NCBI GenBank assembly: GCA_024279425.1
Contig: JAJRRO010000074.1
Location: 1 to 64,000, forward strand
Length of the DNA stretch: 64,000 nt
Direction of reading: 5' to 3'
Origin: Bacteroidota bacterium
Lineage (GTDB): Bacteria > Bacteroidota > Bacteroidia > Flavobacteriales > Flavobacteriaceae
Part shown: positions 37,401 to 45,539 of the stretch, one piece after another
Layout of the letters: every line of letters starts with the position of its first letter
Position numbering within the stretch: the stretch's first letter is position 1
Notes under the pieces: generated by a model
What the model saw: only the letters and a program-made list of their open reading frames with translations
What the model was told of the DNA's origin: nothing
Databases searched by the model: none
Program-made: the position numbers and the translations under genes

Positions 37401-38685
37401 CCTGATATCCAGGAATATTGAACCCAGCCTCTACCGTAGCAATATCACGAATAGATCCGGTAAGGGAACCTGTGCCTATTAAAGCAGGATCCATATCATT
37501 GGCATTGTTTCGTGGTAAGGTATTGCTTGGATTGTTAAAAAACCCTGGTGGATTGCCATTATTTATTCCAATTCTTGTTTGATCCTCCAACGATTCACCT
37601 AAATCATGGAGGGCAACCACATTCCTGACATTCAAGGTTTGTTGGCTTCTATTAGTAACCCAGACTTCCAATCTTGTAATTTGAACCTGACTTAGAATAT
37701 AAGGGTAGTTCACAAGAGCAGCGTCATAAACATCTCTAAAATATTGGGATAGGAAGAAATGCCTATCCTCGTCATAATCCAAAGCGGTAAGGGAAAATTC
37801 ATTGATTGTACCACCTCCTTGAGCGACAACAGTATTATTTTGTGAACGCTGTTCGGAAAAAACCGCAGTTACCCTGGTTTTCCCAAATTGCAATTGCGTC
37901 TTTATACCAAATAAACTTTGGGCTCCAGTAATCAGTGAACTATTAAGGGGCATATTAACATTCCCCACTTCAATTTTTTGAAGGATATCATCCTCAGTAG
38001 GGGTATAATCGAGCTTTACAATATTCTGAAAATCAAAAGTGGCCTCGGTATCATAGTTGGCGGTTACTTGGAGCCTTTCCCCAATGTTGCCCAGCATACT
38101 TAAACTGATACGCTGATCAAAGTCAAAGGATAAATTTGTTCTATTTCGTGGTGAAAGTGATGGGTTGTCATTTTTTTGCCAGATTACACCCAAGTCCATG
38201 GCAACTGAACCTTGTGGAATCACTTCAATGGTATTACCCCCGAAAACAGACTGAAAGAAGTTGTTGTTTACATAAAAATTGGGCAAAAGATTTCTACGTG
38301 CTTCCTCACTTCCTTTTTTCTTGCCAGAGTATGCGTCTAATTTCGTTTTGAAATAGTCTTTCATGCCCTCTTTGCGAACAAGTTCCATGTATTGTCCAGG
38401 AGTAAGGATAATAGGGTGACCTATATCAAAATCACCAACTTTCTGAGAAAAGATATATCTGTCCAGCTTCTCGTCATAGATATATTTTGAGATAATACTC
38501 TGGGGGTTTTCAAACTTCAATCTCCCTAAAGAAAAGCCTGTTTTCACAGAATCAACTGCCTGTTCATCGACCTCTCCTCCCTCTGTTTCCTGAGCGTAGG
38601 AAAAATCTACGGAACCTAGGAAAAGAACAAACAGGATAATGAGCTTAAATGTTGATTTAAGAAATTGTTTTGCCCCTTTTTTCAA
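31492..38685 (-). CDS. sprA: Cell surface protein SprA, type IX secretion translocon
   Basis: This 2397-residue protein is the giant outer-membrane barrel of the type IX secretion system, through which folded cargo leaves the cell, and it is needed for gliding. It has a signal peptide (LKLIILFVLFLGS-type, ending SYAQ). Repeated SprA-type segments follow, such as GNVNMPLNSSLITGAQSLFGIKTQLQFGKTRV, YLDDFEGAQSLIDIR and the C-terminal barrel end TGFTLRYNFGN. The only start available is TTG at 38685: a stop lies 15 nt upstream in frame and no ATG occurs before the mature domain. It is 5 nt after ruvA's stop codon. Size and motifs are diagnostic. Confidence 0.96.
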   Translation of the reverse strand: MKKGAKQFLKSTFKLIILFVLFLGSVDFSYAQETEGGEVDEQAVDSVKTGFSLGRLKFENPQSIISKYIYDEKLDRYIFSQKVGDFDIGHPIILTPGQYMELVRKEGMKDYFKTKLDAYSGKKKGSEEARRNLLPNFYVNNNFFQSVFGGNTIEVIPQGSVAMDLGVIWQKNDNPSLSPRNRTNLSFDFDQRISLSMLGNIGERLQVTANYDTEATFDFQNIVKLDYTPTEDDILQKIEVGNVNMPLNSSLITGAQSLFGIKTQLQFGKTRVTAVFSEQRSQNNTVVAQGGGTINEFSLTALDYDEDRHFFLSQYFRDVYDAALVNYPYILSQVQITRLEVWVTNRSQQTLNVRNVVALHDLGESLEDQTRIGINNGNPPGFFNNPSNTLPRNNANDMDPALIGTGSLTGSIRDIATVEAGFNIPGYQVNQGFDYAILENARKLEVTRDYQFHSQLGYISLNQRLSNDEVLAVAFQYTYNGEVFQVGEFANGGLDATTVSGGVNPVINNNTLILKLLKSNITNITDPIWDLMMKNIYATGAFRLSEDDFKLNILYSDPTPRNYITPVAEGPGSGWPNTPKPLQERILLDVFNLDRLNAYNDVQPGGDGFFDFVPGLTIDTQGGKIIFTKVEPFGEYMFELLGSGTYDVANDQGYNENQKKYVFRDMYTQTKAAALQDPVKNKFLLKGRYKSEGNNGIPIGAFNIPRGSVRVTAGGRQLQEGIDYTVNYQAGTVQILDPSLEASNTPINISVENNAVFGQQTRRFTGVNVEHQVNKNFILGATLLNLNERPLTQKSNFGIEPVNNTIFGLNGNFSTEIPFLTRLVNKLPNIDTDVPSNLSVRGEVAWLKPNSPKNADFQGETTTYLDDFEGAQSLIDIRSSLGWSLASTPLEFAPGGVLSGSTPEDPANLINGYGRAKMAWYTIDPIFYTNQRPSEISDNDISTNATRRVFIDEVFPQVDIAQGQTTVQGTLDLAYYPNAKGPYNTNPSFENEASQDKWAGIMRSLSSTDFEQSNVEFVQFWILDPYLDGIATSPGELVFNLGNISEDVLKDGRKQYENGLPVDAEATNLVHLPSWGIVPATQALVYAFDANENNRVLQDVGFDGLDDEAEVDIYGAGEDPALDNYQYYLNREGGILERYLDFNNPEGNSPVQVTNTNRGSTTLPDVEDIDRDLTMNTVNSYYEYRIAIKPNATINDKYVTDIKEGVTPDLPNGSQLSRRWIQYKIPLSDFTDAVGGITDFRSISFMRMYLTGFSSDVVLRFATLDMVRGDWRTYTKTLQDEMIDNDPFDDGTIVDVNTVNIEENNSRTPIPYVLPPGVVREQLNNNNTIIRQNEQSLSFKVENLESEDSRGVFKSLNIDIRQYKKLRMFMHAEKLNNSDYSDDANPLVGFMRLGTDLSQNFYQIELPLQFTSFGAVSESEIWPEVNEMEILLSDLNQVKSLRIVNRNVTPLNELQFFEVENGEVIPVSEFAPRTLGRLRIGIRGNPSLGSIRSIMIGIKNIDNLPARGEVWFNELRLAGLDNNGGWAAVASVDANIADFANMTATGSKSTSGFGSIDQMPNERAREDAISYDLVTNVNVGQLLPKKWGVQIPFNYGISEQMITPEFDPVYDDLKLDDLIASAQTQEEAKKIREQAEDYTKRTSINLIGVRKDRGEEAEANFYDVENFTFNYSYNETDHRDFEIANLRNQDIVTGFVYNHSFNPVEVAPFAKKDSLFNGKYWQWLKDLNFNLLPASFSVNSNINRQFNQQKFREVFEPGVESLDLPFLQQRNYLFNWQYAVNYSLSKSLSLILTGSNNNIVRNYFTEDGNPDSEVDQTLGLWDGFWDLGEPNRHSQEMQLNYELPFNKIPALDFINAQYSYTSNFDWQRGGDALREVAGEEINTVQNANTHNLTASLSMQKFYDLIGLKKRSGKSTTIRAPVRRDKAGNTGSIRETTEKKTSAMFNTVVDVLTMVKRLNINYNENNGKVLPGYTQSIGFIGTARPTLGFVFGSQADVRFEAARNGWLTSFPEFNEQFIERTNKQLSITATAQPIRDLTIDLSANRQYSRSYQESFQIDDLGNGQFEYINQLGNNFGNFNISTMMIGTAFGKSDEFSSENFEKFKENRLIIANRLVLDRGEQPGTLDADGFPERYGKTQQDVLLPAFFAAYTGQDVNKVNLDALRKIPIPNWNIKYTGLMRNKWFRKKFKRFSLSHGYRASYSINSFQTNLARVQLINDGLDPIDTETGDLLPENILNNVVLTDQFNPLMRVDFEMKNSVSVLAEVRTDRILSLSFDNNLMTEQNGKEYTVGLGYRIKDVKFVTNIGGNKTRLKGDLNLKADVTLRDNITIIRNLDIDNNQITSGQNLFSLKFTADYALSKNLNALFFYDHSFSKFAISTAFPQTTINTGFTLRYNFGN

Positions 38686-38690
38686 ACTTA

Positions 38691-39272
38691 TTACAAATTT
38701 TTAAGCGCTCGTTTAATAATGTTCTCAACGCTTAGTGAGGCATCTTGACTTAATACCTTGTCCACAGCCTTTTCAGCCTGTCTTCGGACAAATCCAAGAA
38801 CCTCTAAAGCAGATAACGCTTCTTCTTTATTTGTATTGTTTGAATTGACGGAAACTTCGTCAATATCGTAGACTTTCAAAATCTTATCTCCAAGGTCAAG
38901 AATGACCCTTTGTGCAGTTTTGGCCCCGATTCCTTTAATCCCTTGTATTGTGGGCACATCCCCACTGGCAATGGCATCGCGTATTTGAGCTGGAGACAGG
39001 GAAGAAAGCATGGTCCGTGCAATACTTGACCCTATCCCTGAAACCGAAAGTAACAACCTGAAAATCTCCCTTTCAGACCTCTCAGTAAAACCGAATAAAG
39101 TATGCGAATCTTCCTTAATCTGCAAATGTGTAAACAAACTAATGTTCTCCTCATCTTTGATACTGGAAAATGTATTCAAGGAAATATTTACAAAATACCC
39201 AATACCGGCACATTCTATTATGACATAAGTAGGATTCTTTTCAACTAATTTTCCTTTGAGATGGGTAATCAT
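38691..39272 (-). CDS. ruvA: Holliday junction DNA helicase subunit RuvA
   Basis: This 193-residue protein matches RuvA: an N-terminal OB fold (MITHLKGKLVEKNPTYVIIECAGIGYFVNIS), two helix-hairpin-helix motifs (LLSVSGIGSSIARTML and IQGIKGIGAKTAQRVILDLGDK), and a flexible linker to a small C-terminal domain (ALEVLGFVRRQAEKAV). RuvA tetramers bind Holliday junctions and load the RuvB motor, encoded separately at 44336-45358. It is cotranscribed with sprA judging from the 5-nt spacing. A MITE-like repeat lies between it and the upstream maeB. Confidence 0.96.
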   Translation of the reverse strand: MITHLKGKLVEKNPTYVIIECAGIGYFVNISLNTFSSIKDEENISLFTHLQIKEDSHTLFGFTERSEREIFRLLLSVSGIGSSIARTMLSSLSPAQIRDAIASGDVPTIQGIKGIGAKTAQRVILDLGDKILKVYDIDEVSVNSNNTNKEEALSALEVLGFVRRQAEKAVDKVLSQDASLSVENIIKRALKNL

Positions 39273-39303
39273 TTGTTATGGTTTTAAAATGTGAACTACT
39301 CTT

Positions 39304-39478
39304 AGAGACTGTTTTGAATTCTATCAATTGCTTTTCTATAACTCTTTTTGCGCAACATTTTGTTAAAATCCCTTCAAGTAGCCCAGCTATTATCCTCTAT
39401 TTCGCCTCATGTTGCATCAAAAATGGTCTATAATCCCGATAATTATCGGGACCAATCATAAAATTCAAAACAGTCTCT
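39304..39478. repeat. MITE-like element with terminal inverted repeats, copy 2
   Basis: This 175-nt segment has the same 17-nt inverted ends as copy 1 at 2988-3163 and is about 90% identical by eye along its length. The inner palindrome TCCCGATA-at-TATCGGGA (39434-39451) keeps both arms and differs only in the spacer. Trimming one base from each end leaves flanks TTA on both sides (39302-39304 and 39478-39480), which may be a 3-bp target duplication. The right TTA is also the stop codon of maeB. It has no coding capacity. Confidence 0.8.
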
Positions 39479-41766
39479 TAATTTTTAGCTTTTTTTCGCT
39501 TCTCCCTTTCCTGGACATCTATGACGGCTACGGCCGTCATATTGACCATTTCATCAACATCCGCTCCCAACTGAAGGATATGTACGGGTTTTTTCAGACC
39601 CAGCATTATTGGACCTATAGAATCGGCACCGTTTAATTCTTTTAATAATTTGTAGGTAATGTTGGCAGACTCCAAATTTGGAAAAATCAAAGTGTTCACT
39701 TTCTTGCCTGCCAATTTGGAAAATGGAAAGTTATTCTGGTGCAACTCCATATTCAAGGCAAAATCTGTTTGAATCTCACCGTCAATATTCAATTCAGGAT
39801 GGGATTCGTGCAAAATCTTCACCGCTTCAGCAACTTTTTTTGCATTGGGATGGGTTGATGAACCAAAATTAGCATAAGACAACATGGCTATCACCGGTTC
39901 AAAATTAAAAGCTTTGGCCAAATTTGCTGTCATCAATGCGATTTCTGCCAATTCCACTGCAGAGGGGTCAATATTGATTGAGGTATCTGCCAACAACAAA
40001 GGGCCCCGCTCTGTATTCATGATATTCACTGTTGCGGCCCGCCTTACTTTCTTAGCCCTGCCGATAACTTCAAAAACGGGTTTTATCACTGTTGGAAAGG
40101 CTCTTGAATACCCAGAAATCATTCCATCGGCATCATTTTCCAAAACCATCATTGCCGCATAATAGTTGCGTTCCCGCATTTTTGTCTTAGCACCATACAA
40201 GGTAACACCTTTTCTTTTGGTCCCTTGCCAATACCTTGTGGCATATTGATTCCTTTTCTCCTGAGAATCACTTGCTTTAGGGTCAATAATGCAAATATCC
40301 GCATCAAATTCCAATTCTTTTTTCAGCTCCTGGATCACCTTTTTGTTTCCCAACAATATTGGAATCGCTATACCTTCCTCGAAAACAATCTGGGCTGCTT
40401 TTAAAACATCTAGGTGATTCGCCTCGGCAAATACAATTTTCTTAGGGTTCACTTTGGCTCTATCGTGAAGTAACCGAACTACTTTATTGTCGCTGCCCGA
40501 ACGTTGTAACAGTTGTTCCCGGTACTTGCCCCAATCTGTAATCGGTTCTTTTGCAACGCCGCTATCCATTGCAGCTTTTGCAACGGCAGGTGGGATTTCG
40601 GCAATTAGGCGTGGATCAAATGGTTTAGGTATTATATAATCTTTACCAAAAGCAAGCCTAGTCTCGGAATAGGCGATATTTACTTGTTCTGGGACCGCTT
40701 GTTTTGTCAATTCCGCCAAGGCAACTACCGCAGCCATCTTCATTTCTTCATTAATCTTCGTCGCCCTGACATCCAAAGCTCCCCTAAAAATGCACGGGAA
40801 TCCCAGGACGTTGTTCACTTGATTGGGATGATCAGAGCGGCCCGTTGCCATGATTATATCTTCCCGCGTTCTACATGCCAAATCGTATCCTATTTCCGGG
40901 TTGGGATTCGCCATGGCAAATACTATGGGATTCCTTGCCATAGAACTCAACATTTCGGGAGAAACTATATCAGCTATCGAAAGACCAATGAACACATCGG
41001 CATCTTTCATTGCCTCCTCCAAGGTGTTTATTTTTCGACCTGAAGCAAATTCAAGCTTTTCTTTAGACAGATTTTCATGATCATTTCGTATGACCCCCTT
41101 ACTATCGAGCATTACAATGTTCTTTGCGCTAGCACCAAACGCCTTATACAATCTTGTACACGAAATGGCTGCGGCTCCGGCACCACTAATAACAATTTGA
41201 ACTTCTTCTATGCTTTTCTTTGCTATTTGCAGAGCGTTTAAAAGGGCAGCGGCAGAAATTATTGCAGTACCATGTTGATCATCGTGCATCACGGGAATAT
41301 CCAACTCCTCCTTTAAGCGTCTTTCTATTTCAAAAGCTTCAGGTGCTTTAATATCTTCGAGATTTATGCCACCAAAAGTTGGGGCAATGATTTTGACGGT
41401 CTCCACAAACTTGTCAACATCCGTGGTATCAAGTTCAATGTCCATTCCATCAATGTCCGCAAAAATCTTAAAGAGCAAACTCTTTCCCTCCATAACCGGC
41501 TTGGAAGCCTCTGGGCCAATATTACCCAAGCCCAAAACAGCCGTGCCATTCGATATTATCGCTACCAAATTTCCTTTGGAGGTATATTTATAGACATTTT
41601 CCCTGTCTTTTTTTATTTCCAAACAAGGTTCAGCAACCCCTGGGGAGTATGCAAGAGATAAATCCCGCTGTGTTGAATAGTGCTTAGAGGGTACAATCTT
41701 AATTTTGCCCGGTTGGGGTTTTGCGTGGTAAATCAACGCTTCTCGTCTCAACTTATTTTCACTCAT
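39478..41766 (-). CDS. maeB: NADP-type malic enzyme with phosphotransacetylase-like domain
   Basis: The start is ATG at 41766, giving 762 residues. The malic enzyme half (about 1-425) has YSPGVAEPC, GTAVLGLGNIGP, DDQHGTAIISAAAL and the dinucleotide fold VISGAGAAA. A phosphate acetyl/butyryltransferase-like half (about 430-762) includes VFAEANHLDVLKAA and ADTSINIDPSAVELAEIA. It decarboxylates malate to pyruvate with cofactor reduction; in such hybrid enzymes the second half is regulatory rather than a working transacetylase. Its stop codon is formed at the edge of a MITE-like repeat. With pckA nearby it governs C4-to-C3 flux. Confidence 0.94.
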   Translation of the reverse strand: MSENKLRREALIYHAKPQPGKIKIVPSKHYSTQRDLSLAYSPGVAEPCLEIKKDRENVYKYTSKGNLVAIISNGTAVLGLGNIGPEASKPVMEGKSLLFKIFADIDGMDIELDTTDVDKFVETVKIIAPTFGGINLEDIKAPEAFEIERRLKEELDIPVMHDDQHGTAIISAAALLNALQIAKKSIEEVQIVISGAGAAAISCTRLYKAFGASAKNIVMLDSKGVIRNDHENLSKEKLEFASGRKINTLEEAMKDADVFIGLSIADIVSPEMLSSMARNPIVFAMANPNPEIGYDLACRTREDIIMATGRSDHPNQVNNVLGFPCIFRGALDVRATKINEEMKMAAVVALAELTKQAVPEQVNIAYSETRLAFGKDYIIPKPFDPRLIAEIPPAVAKAAMDSGVAKEPITDWGKYREQLLQRSGSDNKVVRLLHDRAKVNPKKIVFAEANHLDVLKAAQIVFEEGIAIPILLGNKKVIQELKKELEFDADICIIDPKASDSQEKRNQYATRYWQGTKRKGVTLYGAKTKMRERNYYAAMMVLENDADGMISGYSRAFPTVIKPVFEVIGRAKKVRRAATVNIMNTERGPLLLADTSINIDPSAVELAEIALMTANLAKAFNFEPVIAMLSYANFGSSTHPNAKKVAEAVKILHESHPELNIDGEIQTDFALNMELHQNNFPFSKLAGKKVNTLIFPNLESANITYKLLKELNGADSIGPIMLGLKKPVHILQLGADVDEMVNMTAVAVIDVQEREKRKKAKN

Positions 41767-41864
41767 CAAGTGCTCTTTAGAATTACAAATTTAAGGGTAT
41801 TCTTTAGAATTGGTCCCACCAATTTTAAATGAACTTATAACTTTGGGAACTATTGGCCCACTAT

Positions 41865-42785
41865 CTATTTTAAGAAGTCGATATTTCTTTTAAGACCGGC
41901 AAATTTTGTTCGCTTTACAGCAGATTTTTGAAATACTTTTTTGAAAACATCTTCGGTAATCTCCTCCCAATCTTTTTTGGTCATTGACAACCATTCAGGA
42001 TTGGGATTAAAAAGCGGCTCACTATGTGGTTTGGAAAAACGATTCCAAGGACACACGTCTTGGCAAATATCACAACCAAACATCCAATCCTCAAACTGCC
42101 CTTTAAATTCAGTGGGAATCCCATTCTTCAATTCTATGGTGAAATATGAAATACATTTACTGCCATCTACTACATAGGGTTCCACAATAGCCCCGGTGGG
42201 GCATGCATCCAAACAAGCTGTACAGGAGCCACAATGATCAGTCACCGGACTGTCATAATGCAACTCTAGATCTACAATCAATTCTGCGATAAAGTAAAAT
42301 GAACCTGTTTGTCGCGTCAACAGGTTACTGTGCTTACCAATCCAGCCCAAACCACTTTTTGCCGCCCAAGCCTTATCTAAAACCGGAGCTGAATCCACGA
42401 AAGCCCGCCCATTTACTTCACCTATCTCCTCTGTAACAAAATCTTGAAGTTGTCTCAGTTTCGATTTTATGATATGATGATAGTCCTGCCCATAGGCATA
42501 TTTTGACAGCTTAAAGCTATTTTTATTTTGCTCTTCCTGTGGATAGTAATTAAGTAATAACGATATAACCGATTTTGAGCCTTCGACCAATTTGGTCGGA
42601 TCCAAACGCTTATCAAAATGGTTTTCCATATACCCCATCTCACCATGCATACCTTGACTGAGCCACTTTTCCAATCGAGGAGCCTCCTCTTCCAAGAAAA
42701 CAGCCTTTGAGATGCCGCATGACAAAAAACCGAGGCGTTTGGCTTCGGTTTTTATCAGTTGGGTGTTTTTTTGGTTGTTTTTCAA
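41865..42785 (-). CDS. queG: Epoxyqueuosine reductase
   Basis: This 306-residue cobalamin-dependent reductase carries out the last step of queuosine synthesis on tRNA position 34. Two ferredoxin-like [4Fe-4S] motifs are visible, [15 protein letters not shown] and [10 protein letters not shown]. The N-terminal substrate/cobalamin half shows the conserved [10 protein letters not shown] block after KSGL. The start is TTG at 42785, 1 nt after the P450 stop codon; the sequence after it ([19 protein letters not shown]) is the usual QueG N-terminus and no nearby ATG fits. It lies downstream of the P450 gene in a ruvB-led series. Confidence 0.94.
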   Translation of the reverse strand: MKNNQKNTQLIKTEAKRLGFLSCGISKAVFLEEEAPRLEKWLSQGMHGEMGYMENHFDKRLDPTKLVEGSKSVISLLLNYYPQEEQNKNSFKLSKYAYGQDYHHIIKSKLRQLQDFVTEEIGEVNGRAFVDSAPVLDKAWAAKSGLGWIGKHSNLLTRQTGSFYFIAELIVDLELHYDSPVTDHCGSCTACLDACPTGAIVEPYVVDGSKCISYFTIELKNGIPTEFKGQFEDWMFGCDICQDVCPWNRFSKPHSEPLFNPNPEWLSMTKKDWEEITEDVFKKVFQKSAVKRTKFAGLKRNIDFLK

Positions 42786-42786
42786 T

Positions 42787-44112
42787 TTACCGTTCTGTAA
42801 ACATGATGGGCACTTCCCTTGGTTTCAAAGAAATTAAAGGGTTAATTTCCAAATCATCCAAAGAAGTATGCAATTTATATTTTTTTATAGTTTCCGTCAG
42901 GGTCAAGATCATTTCATACATCGCAAAATTATTCCCTTCACACATTCGCGGACCAGCTCCAAAGGGGAAATAATACTCATGTAAATCCTTTTTATTCTCC
43001 GAATTGAAACGTTCAGGAATAAATTTACTCGGGGAATTCCAAAAATTGCGGTACCGATGAAGTTCGAAAACAGACATTAGTATCAATGTGTTTTTTGGAA
43101 TTATCTTATCTTCAAATTCATCATCTTCAATAGAAACACGATCAATCATATAGGCCGGAGGGTACAATCGCATGTTTTCTTCAATACATTGTTTGGCATA
43201 GGTTAATTGAAGCATATGTTTCATAATATCCCCATTTTCACTATCAATCTGGGATGCTTCCTCAAAAACTATCTGCTGTGCCTTTGGGTTTTTTGCCAAA
43301 AAGAACAATGTAAAGCTTAAAGCATTGGCAGTAGTCTCGTGGCCAGCTGTGAACAAAATCAAGACTTCATCAATTAATTGCTGACGCTGCATAGGGGACC
43401 CATCTTCGTATCTTGCTTTCAGCAACATATCCAATAAATCATCTTTCTCCTTTCTAGATAGTATACGTTCCTCAATTATTCTATCCAGTAAGCTCTGGCC
43501 TTCCTGCGATAAGTCTATGTGTTTTCTTATCATCCCTGTTACAGAAAACCACCATTTTAAATAAGGTTGGCGCATTTCCCTAATCAACATTTTTTGGTTT
43601 GCCTGGGTAACGGCCTGAAGTTTCTCCATATCCTCTTGGATATCACTTCTACTAAAAAGGGATTTTGCAACCACTTGAAAAGCCAAGTCTCCCATTAATG
43701 GAAATACATCCTGTTCCTTATTGGGCTCGATTCTATTTAATTCCTTATGAATTGCATTTAGCATTGTTCCCAGCAGTCCTTGGAGTTTCTTTTTATGGAA
43801 TGCAGGTTGAACCATTCTTCTGTGGATACGCCAATGTTTCCCGTTGGAAGTTAGAATACCATGGCCAATATATTTAGCTAAATCAACGGTTTGCAATGGA
43901 GATTTATGATATTTTCTATTTTGCTTCTGAAGTATATGTTTAATCAGTTTAGGGTTTCTAGTAATGACGGCAGTCTTAGCTACACCTATCCTTACCCTAA
44001 AGGAATCTCCATATTTTTCAAAATTTTCATTGTGAAAAGGTAATGGATTGTTTAGAATGCGTTTTCGATTCTTAAAAATCTCATATTGCGAAATAGTAGG
44101 TAATCTCTTCAT
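42787..44112 (-). CDS. Cytochrome P450
   Basis: From ATG 44112 ([13 protein letters not shown]), the product has 441 residues. P450 hallmarks are the I-helix oxygen-binding [10 protein letters not shown], the K-helix ExxR in [10 protein letters not shown], and the heme loop [12 protein letters not shown] with the proximal Cys. There is no membrane anchor, so it is cytoplasmic, and no redox partner is fused or adjacent. The sequence resembles the soluble CYP102/CYP4-like clan that often acts on fatty acids or terpenoids; the substrate is not determinable. The start overlaps the preceding zinc-ribbon stop as TAATG; a longer start at 44130 would lie within that gene. Confidence 0.93.
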   Translation of the reverse strand: MKRLPTISQYEIFKNRKRILNNPLPFHNENFEKYGDSFRVRIGVAKTAVITRNPKLIKHILQKQNRKYHKSPLQTVDLAKYIGHGILTSNGKHWRIHRRMVQPAFHKKKLQGLLGTMLNAIHKELNRIEPNKEQDVFPLMGDLAFQVVAKSLFSRSDIQEDMEKLQAVTQANQKMLIREMRQPYLKWWFSVTGMIRKHIDLSQEGQSLLDRIIEERILSRKEKDDLLDMLLKARYEDGSPMQRQQLIDEVLILFTAGHETTANALSFTLFFLAKNPKAQQIVFEEASQIDSENGDIMKHMLQLTYAKQCIEENMRLYPPAYMIDRVSIEDDEFEDKIIPKNTLILMSVFELHRYRNFWNSPSKFIPERFNSENKKDLHEYYFPFGAGPRMCEGNNFAMYEMILTLTETIKKYKLHTSLDDLEINPLISLKPREVPIMFTER

Positions 44113-44327
44113 TACTGCTCCATAAACCATTCAATATGGCCACAATTCGTACAGATATGACAATGCGCACTTTTATTGGCCCAATCTAGTTTTAATAAAG
44201 AAGCTACTTTGGTGTTGAGTTGAGCCTTTCTTGATTTAAACTCATCATGGCTACAAACCGTACACTCAAGCTTTACATCCTTTATTATGACTTGGCCCGG
44301 TCCTTTGTCTTCAGAAAATAACCCCAT
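44112..44327 (-). CDS. Small zinc-ribbon protein
   Basis: This 71-residue protein has two cysteine clusters: CTVC near residue 22 and CHICTNCGHIEWF near the C-terminus. This suggests a single zinc ribbon. It has no signal peptide or membrane helix and is basic in the middle. No named family is recognised. It is translationally coupled to the P450 by TAATG and lies 8 nt after ruvB. A nucleic-acid-binding or metal-buffering role is possible but unproven. Confidence 0.75.
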   Translation of the reverse strand: MGLFSEDKGPGQVIIKDVKLECTVCSHDEFKSRKAQLNTKVASLLKLDWANKSAHCHICTNCGHIEWFMEQ

Positions 44328-44335
44328 ATCAACGA

Positions 44336-45358
44336 TTAAAAAAGTCCTGTTTGGTTTCCTCCTTTAACCCTTCCCAAGTGTTTATACGCCAGTTCTGTCA
44401 CCTCCCTACCTCGGGGAGTTCGCATAATAAACCCTTGCTGGATCAAGAAAGGCTCATATACTTCTTCAATCGTTTCCGCACTTTCAGATACTGCCGTGGC
44501 CACGGTGGTAATGCCCACAGGACCGCCCTTGAACTTATCAATAATAGTGGTCAAAATCTTGTTATCCATTTCATCCAGGCCATGGGCATCTACATTTAAT
44601 GCCTTTAGTCCGTATCTGGATATTTCCATATCTATCTTACCATTACCCTTGATTTGTGCAAAGTCACGAATACGCCTAAGCAAGGCATTACAAATTCTGG
44701 GTGTTCCCCTACTTCTGCCTGCAATCTCTATCGCCGCATCATTGGTAATTGGTACTTTAAGAATCTCAGCACTTCGCTCAACAATGGTTGACAATAGCTC
44801 TGTAGCATAATATTGAAGTCTACTTTGAATCCCAAATCGTGCCCTCATGGGGGAGGTCAACAATCCCGAGCGTGTTGTTGCCCCTATTAAGGTAAACGGA
44901 TTCAAATTGATTTGAACGGACCTCGCATTTGGGCCAGTCTCTATCATAATGTCTATCTTATAATCTTCCATGGCAGAATAAAGGTATTCCTCGACAATTG
45001 GGCTAAGCCGGTGAATCTCATCTATAAAAAGAACATCCCTTTCCTGAAGATTGGTCAATAGTCCTGCTAAATCTCCAGGTTTGTCCAGAACTGGTCCCGA
45101 AGTAATTTTGATGCCTACTCCCAATTCATTGGCAAGAATATGCGCCAAAGTGGTTTTGCCCAAACCCGGAGGGCCATGAAATAAAGTATGATCCAAAGCT
45201 TCTTCCCTAAGATTGGCAGCCTCAACAAAGACCTTAAGATTTTCCAGCACTTGTTCTTGTCCAGTAAAATCGTCAAATGTAATAGGGCGCAACGCCCTTT
45301 CCAAGTCAATTTCCTCTGGGGAAAAATTTCCTGTTGTAGGATCCAAATATTCATTCAT
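44336..45358 (-). CDS. ruvB: Holliday junction DNA helicase RuvB
   Basis: This 340-residue AAA+ motor has Walker [11 protein letters not shown], Walker [10 protein letters not shown], sensor 1 [18 protein letters not shown], and the C-terminal winged helix ([17 protein letters not shown]). It drives branch migration with RuvA. It begins with the usual Bacteroidetes N-terminus ([15 protein letters not shown]), supporting the ATG at 45358. An exact -7 box ends only 7 nt before this codon. It leads a likely operon ruvB, zinc ribbon, P450, queG; spacing is 8 nt or less throughout. Confidence 0.97.
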   Translation of the reverse strand: MNEYLDPTTGNFSPEEIDLERALRPITFDDFTGQEQVLENLKVFVEAANLREEALDHTLFHGPPGLGKTTLAHILANELGVGIKITSGPVLDKPGDLAGLLTNLQERDVLFIDEIHRLSPIVEEYLYSAMEDYKIDIMIETGPNARSVQINLNPFTLIGATTRSGLLTSPMRARFGIQSRLQYYATELLSTIVERSAEILKVPITNDAAIEIAGRSRGTPRICNALLRRIRDFAQIKGNGKIDMEISRYGLKALNVDAHGLDEMDNKILTTIIDKFKGGPVGITTVATAVSESAETIEEVYEPFLIQQGFIMRTPRGREVTELAYKHLGRVKGGNQTGLF

Positions 45359-45365
45359 ATGCTAA

Positions 45366-45373
45366 CAAAGATA
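45366..45373 (-). promoter_or_regulatory. -7 box TATCTTTG abutting ruvB start
   Basis: Reading leftward, TATCTTTG matches TAnnTTTG exactly and ends 7 nt before the well-supported ruvB ATG, implying a nearly leaderless transcript. Confidence 0.5.
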
Positions 45374-45539
45374 GCAAAAATCAAATGTTAAAATTCGTAG
45401 AAACCGAACTATATATAACGTTGTAGTTGGTCAAGCTTCAACAACATGACATTTGTCATCTTTTTAGAATTGAATATTTCCAAACTTTGTCTAAATTTAA
45501 AAACAAACAGATATTAACAACCATTTAAAGCAGGAAGCA

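Noticed and set aside
44112-44130. Longer P450 start at 44130 (MVYGAV...)
   Set aside because: It lies within the end of the zinc-ribbon gene in another frame; the TAATG-coupled ATG at 44112 fits the family N-terminus better.
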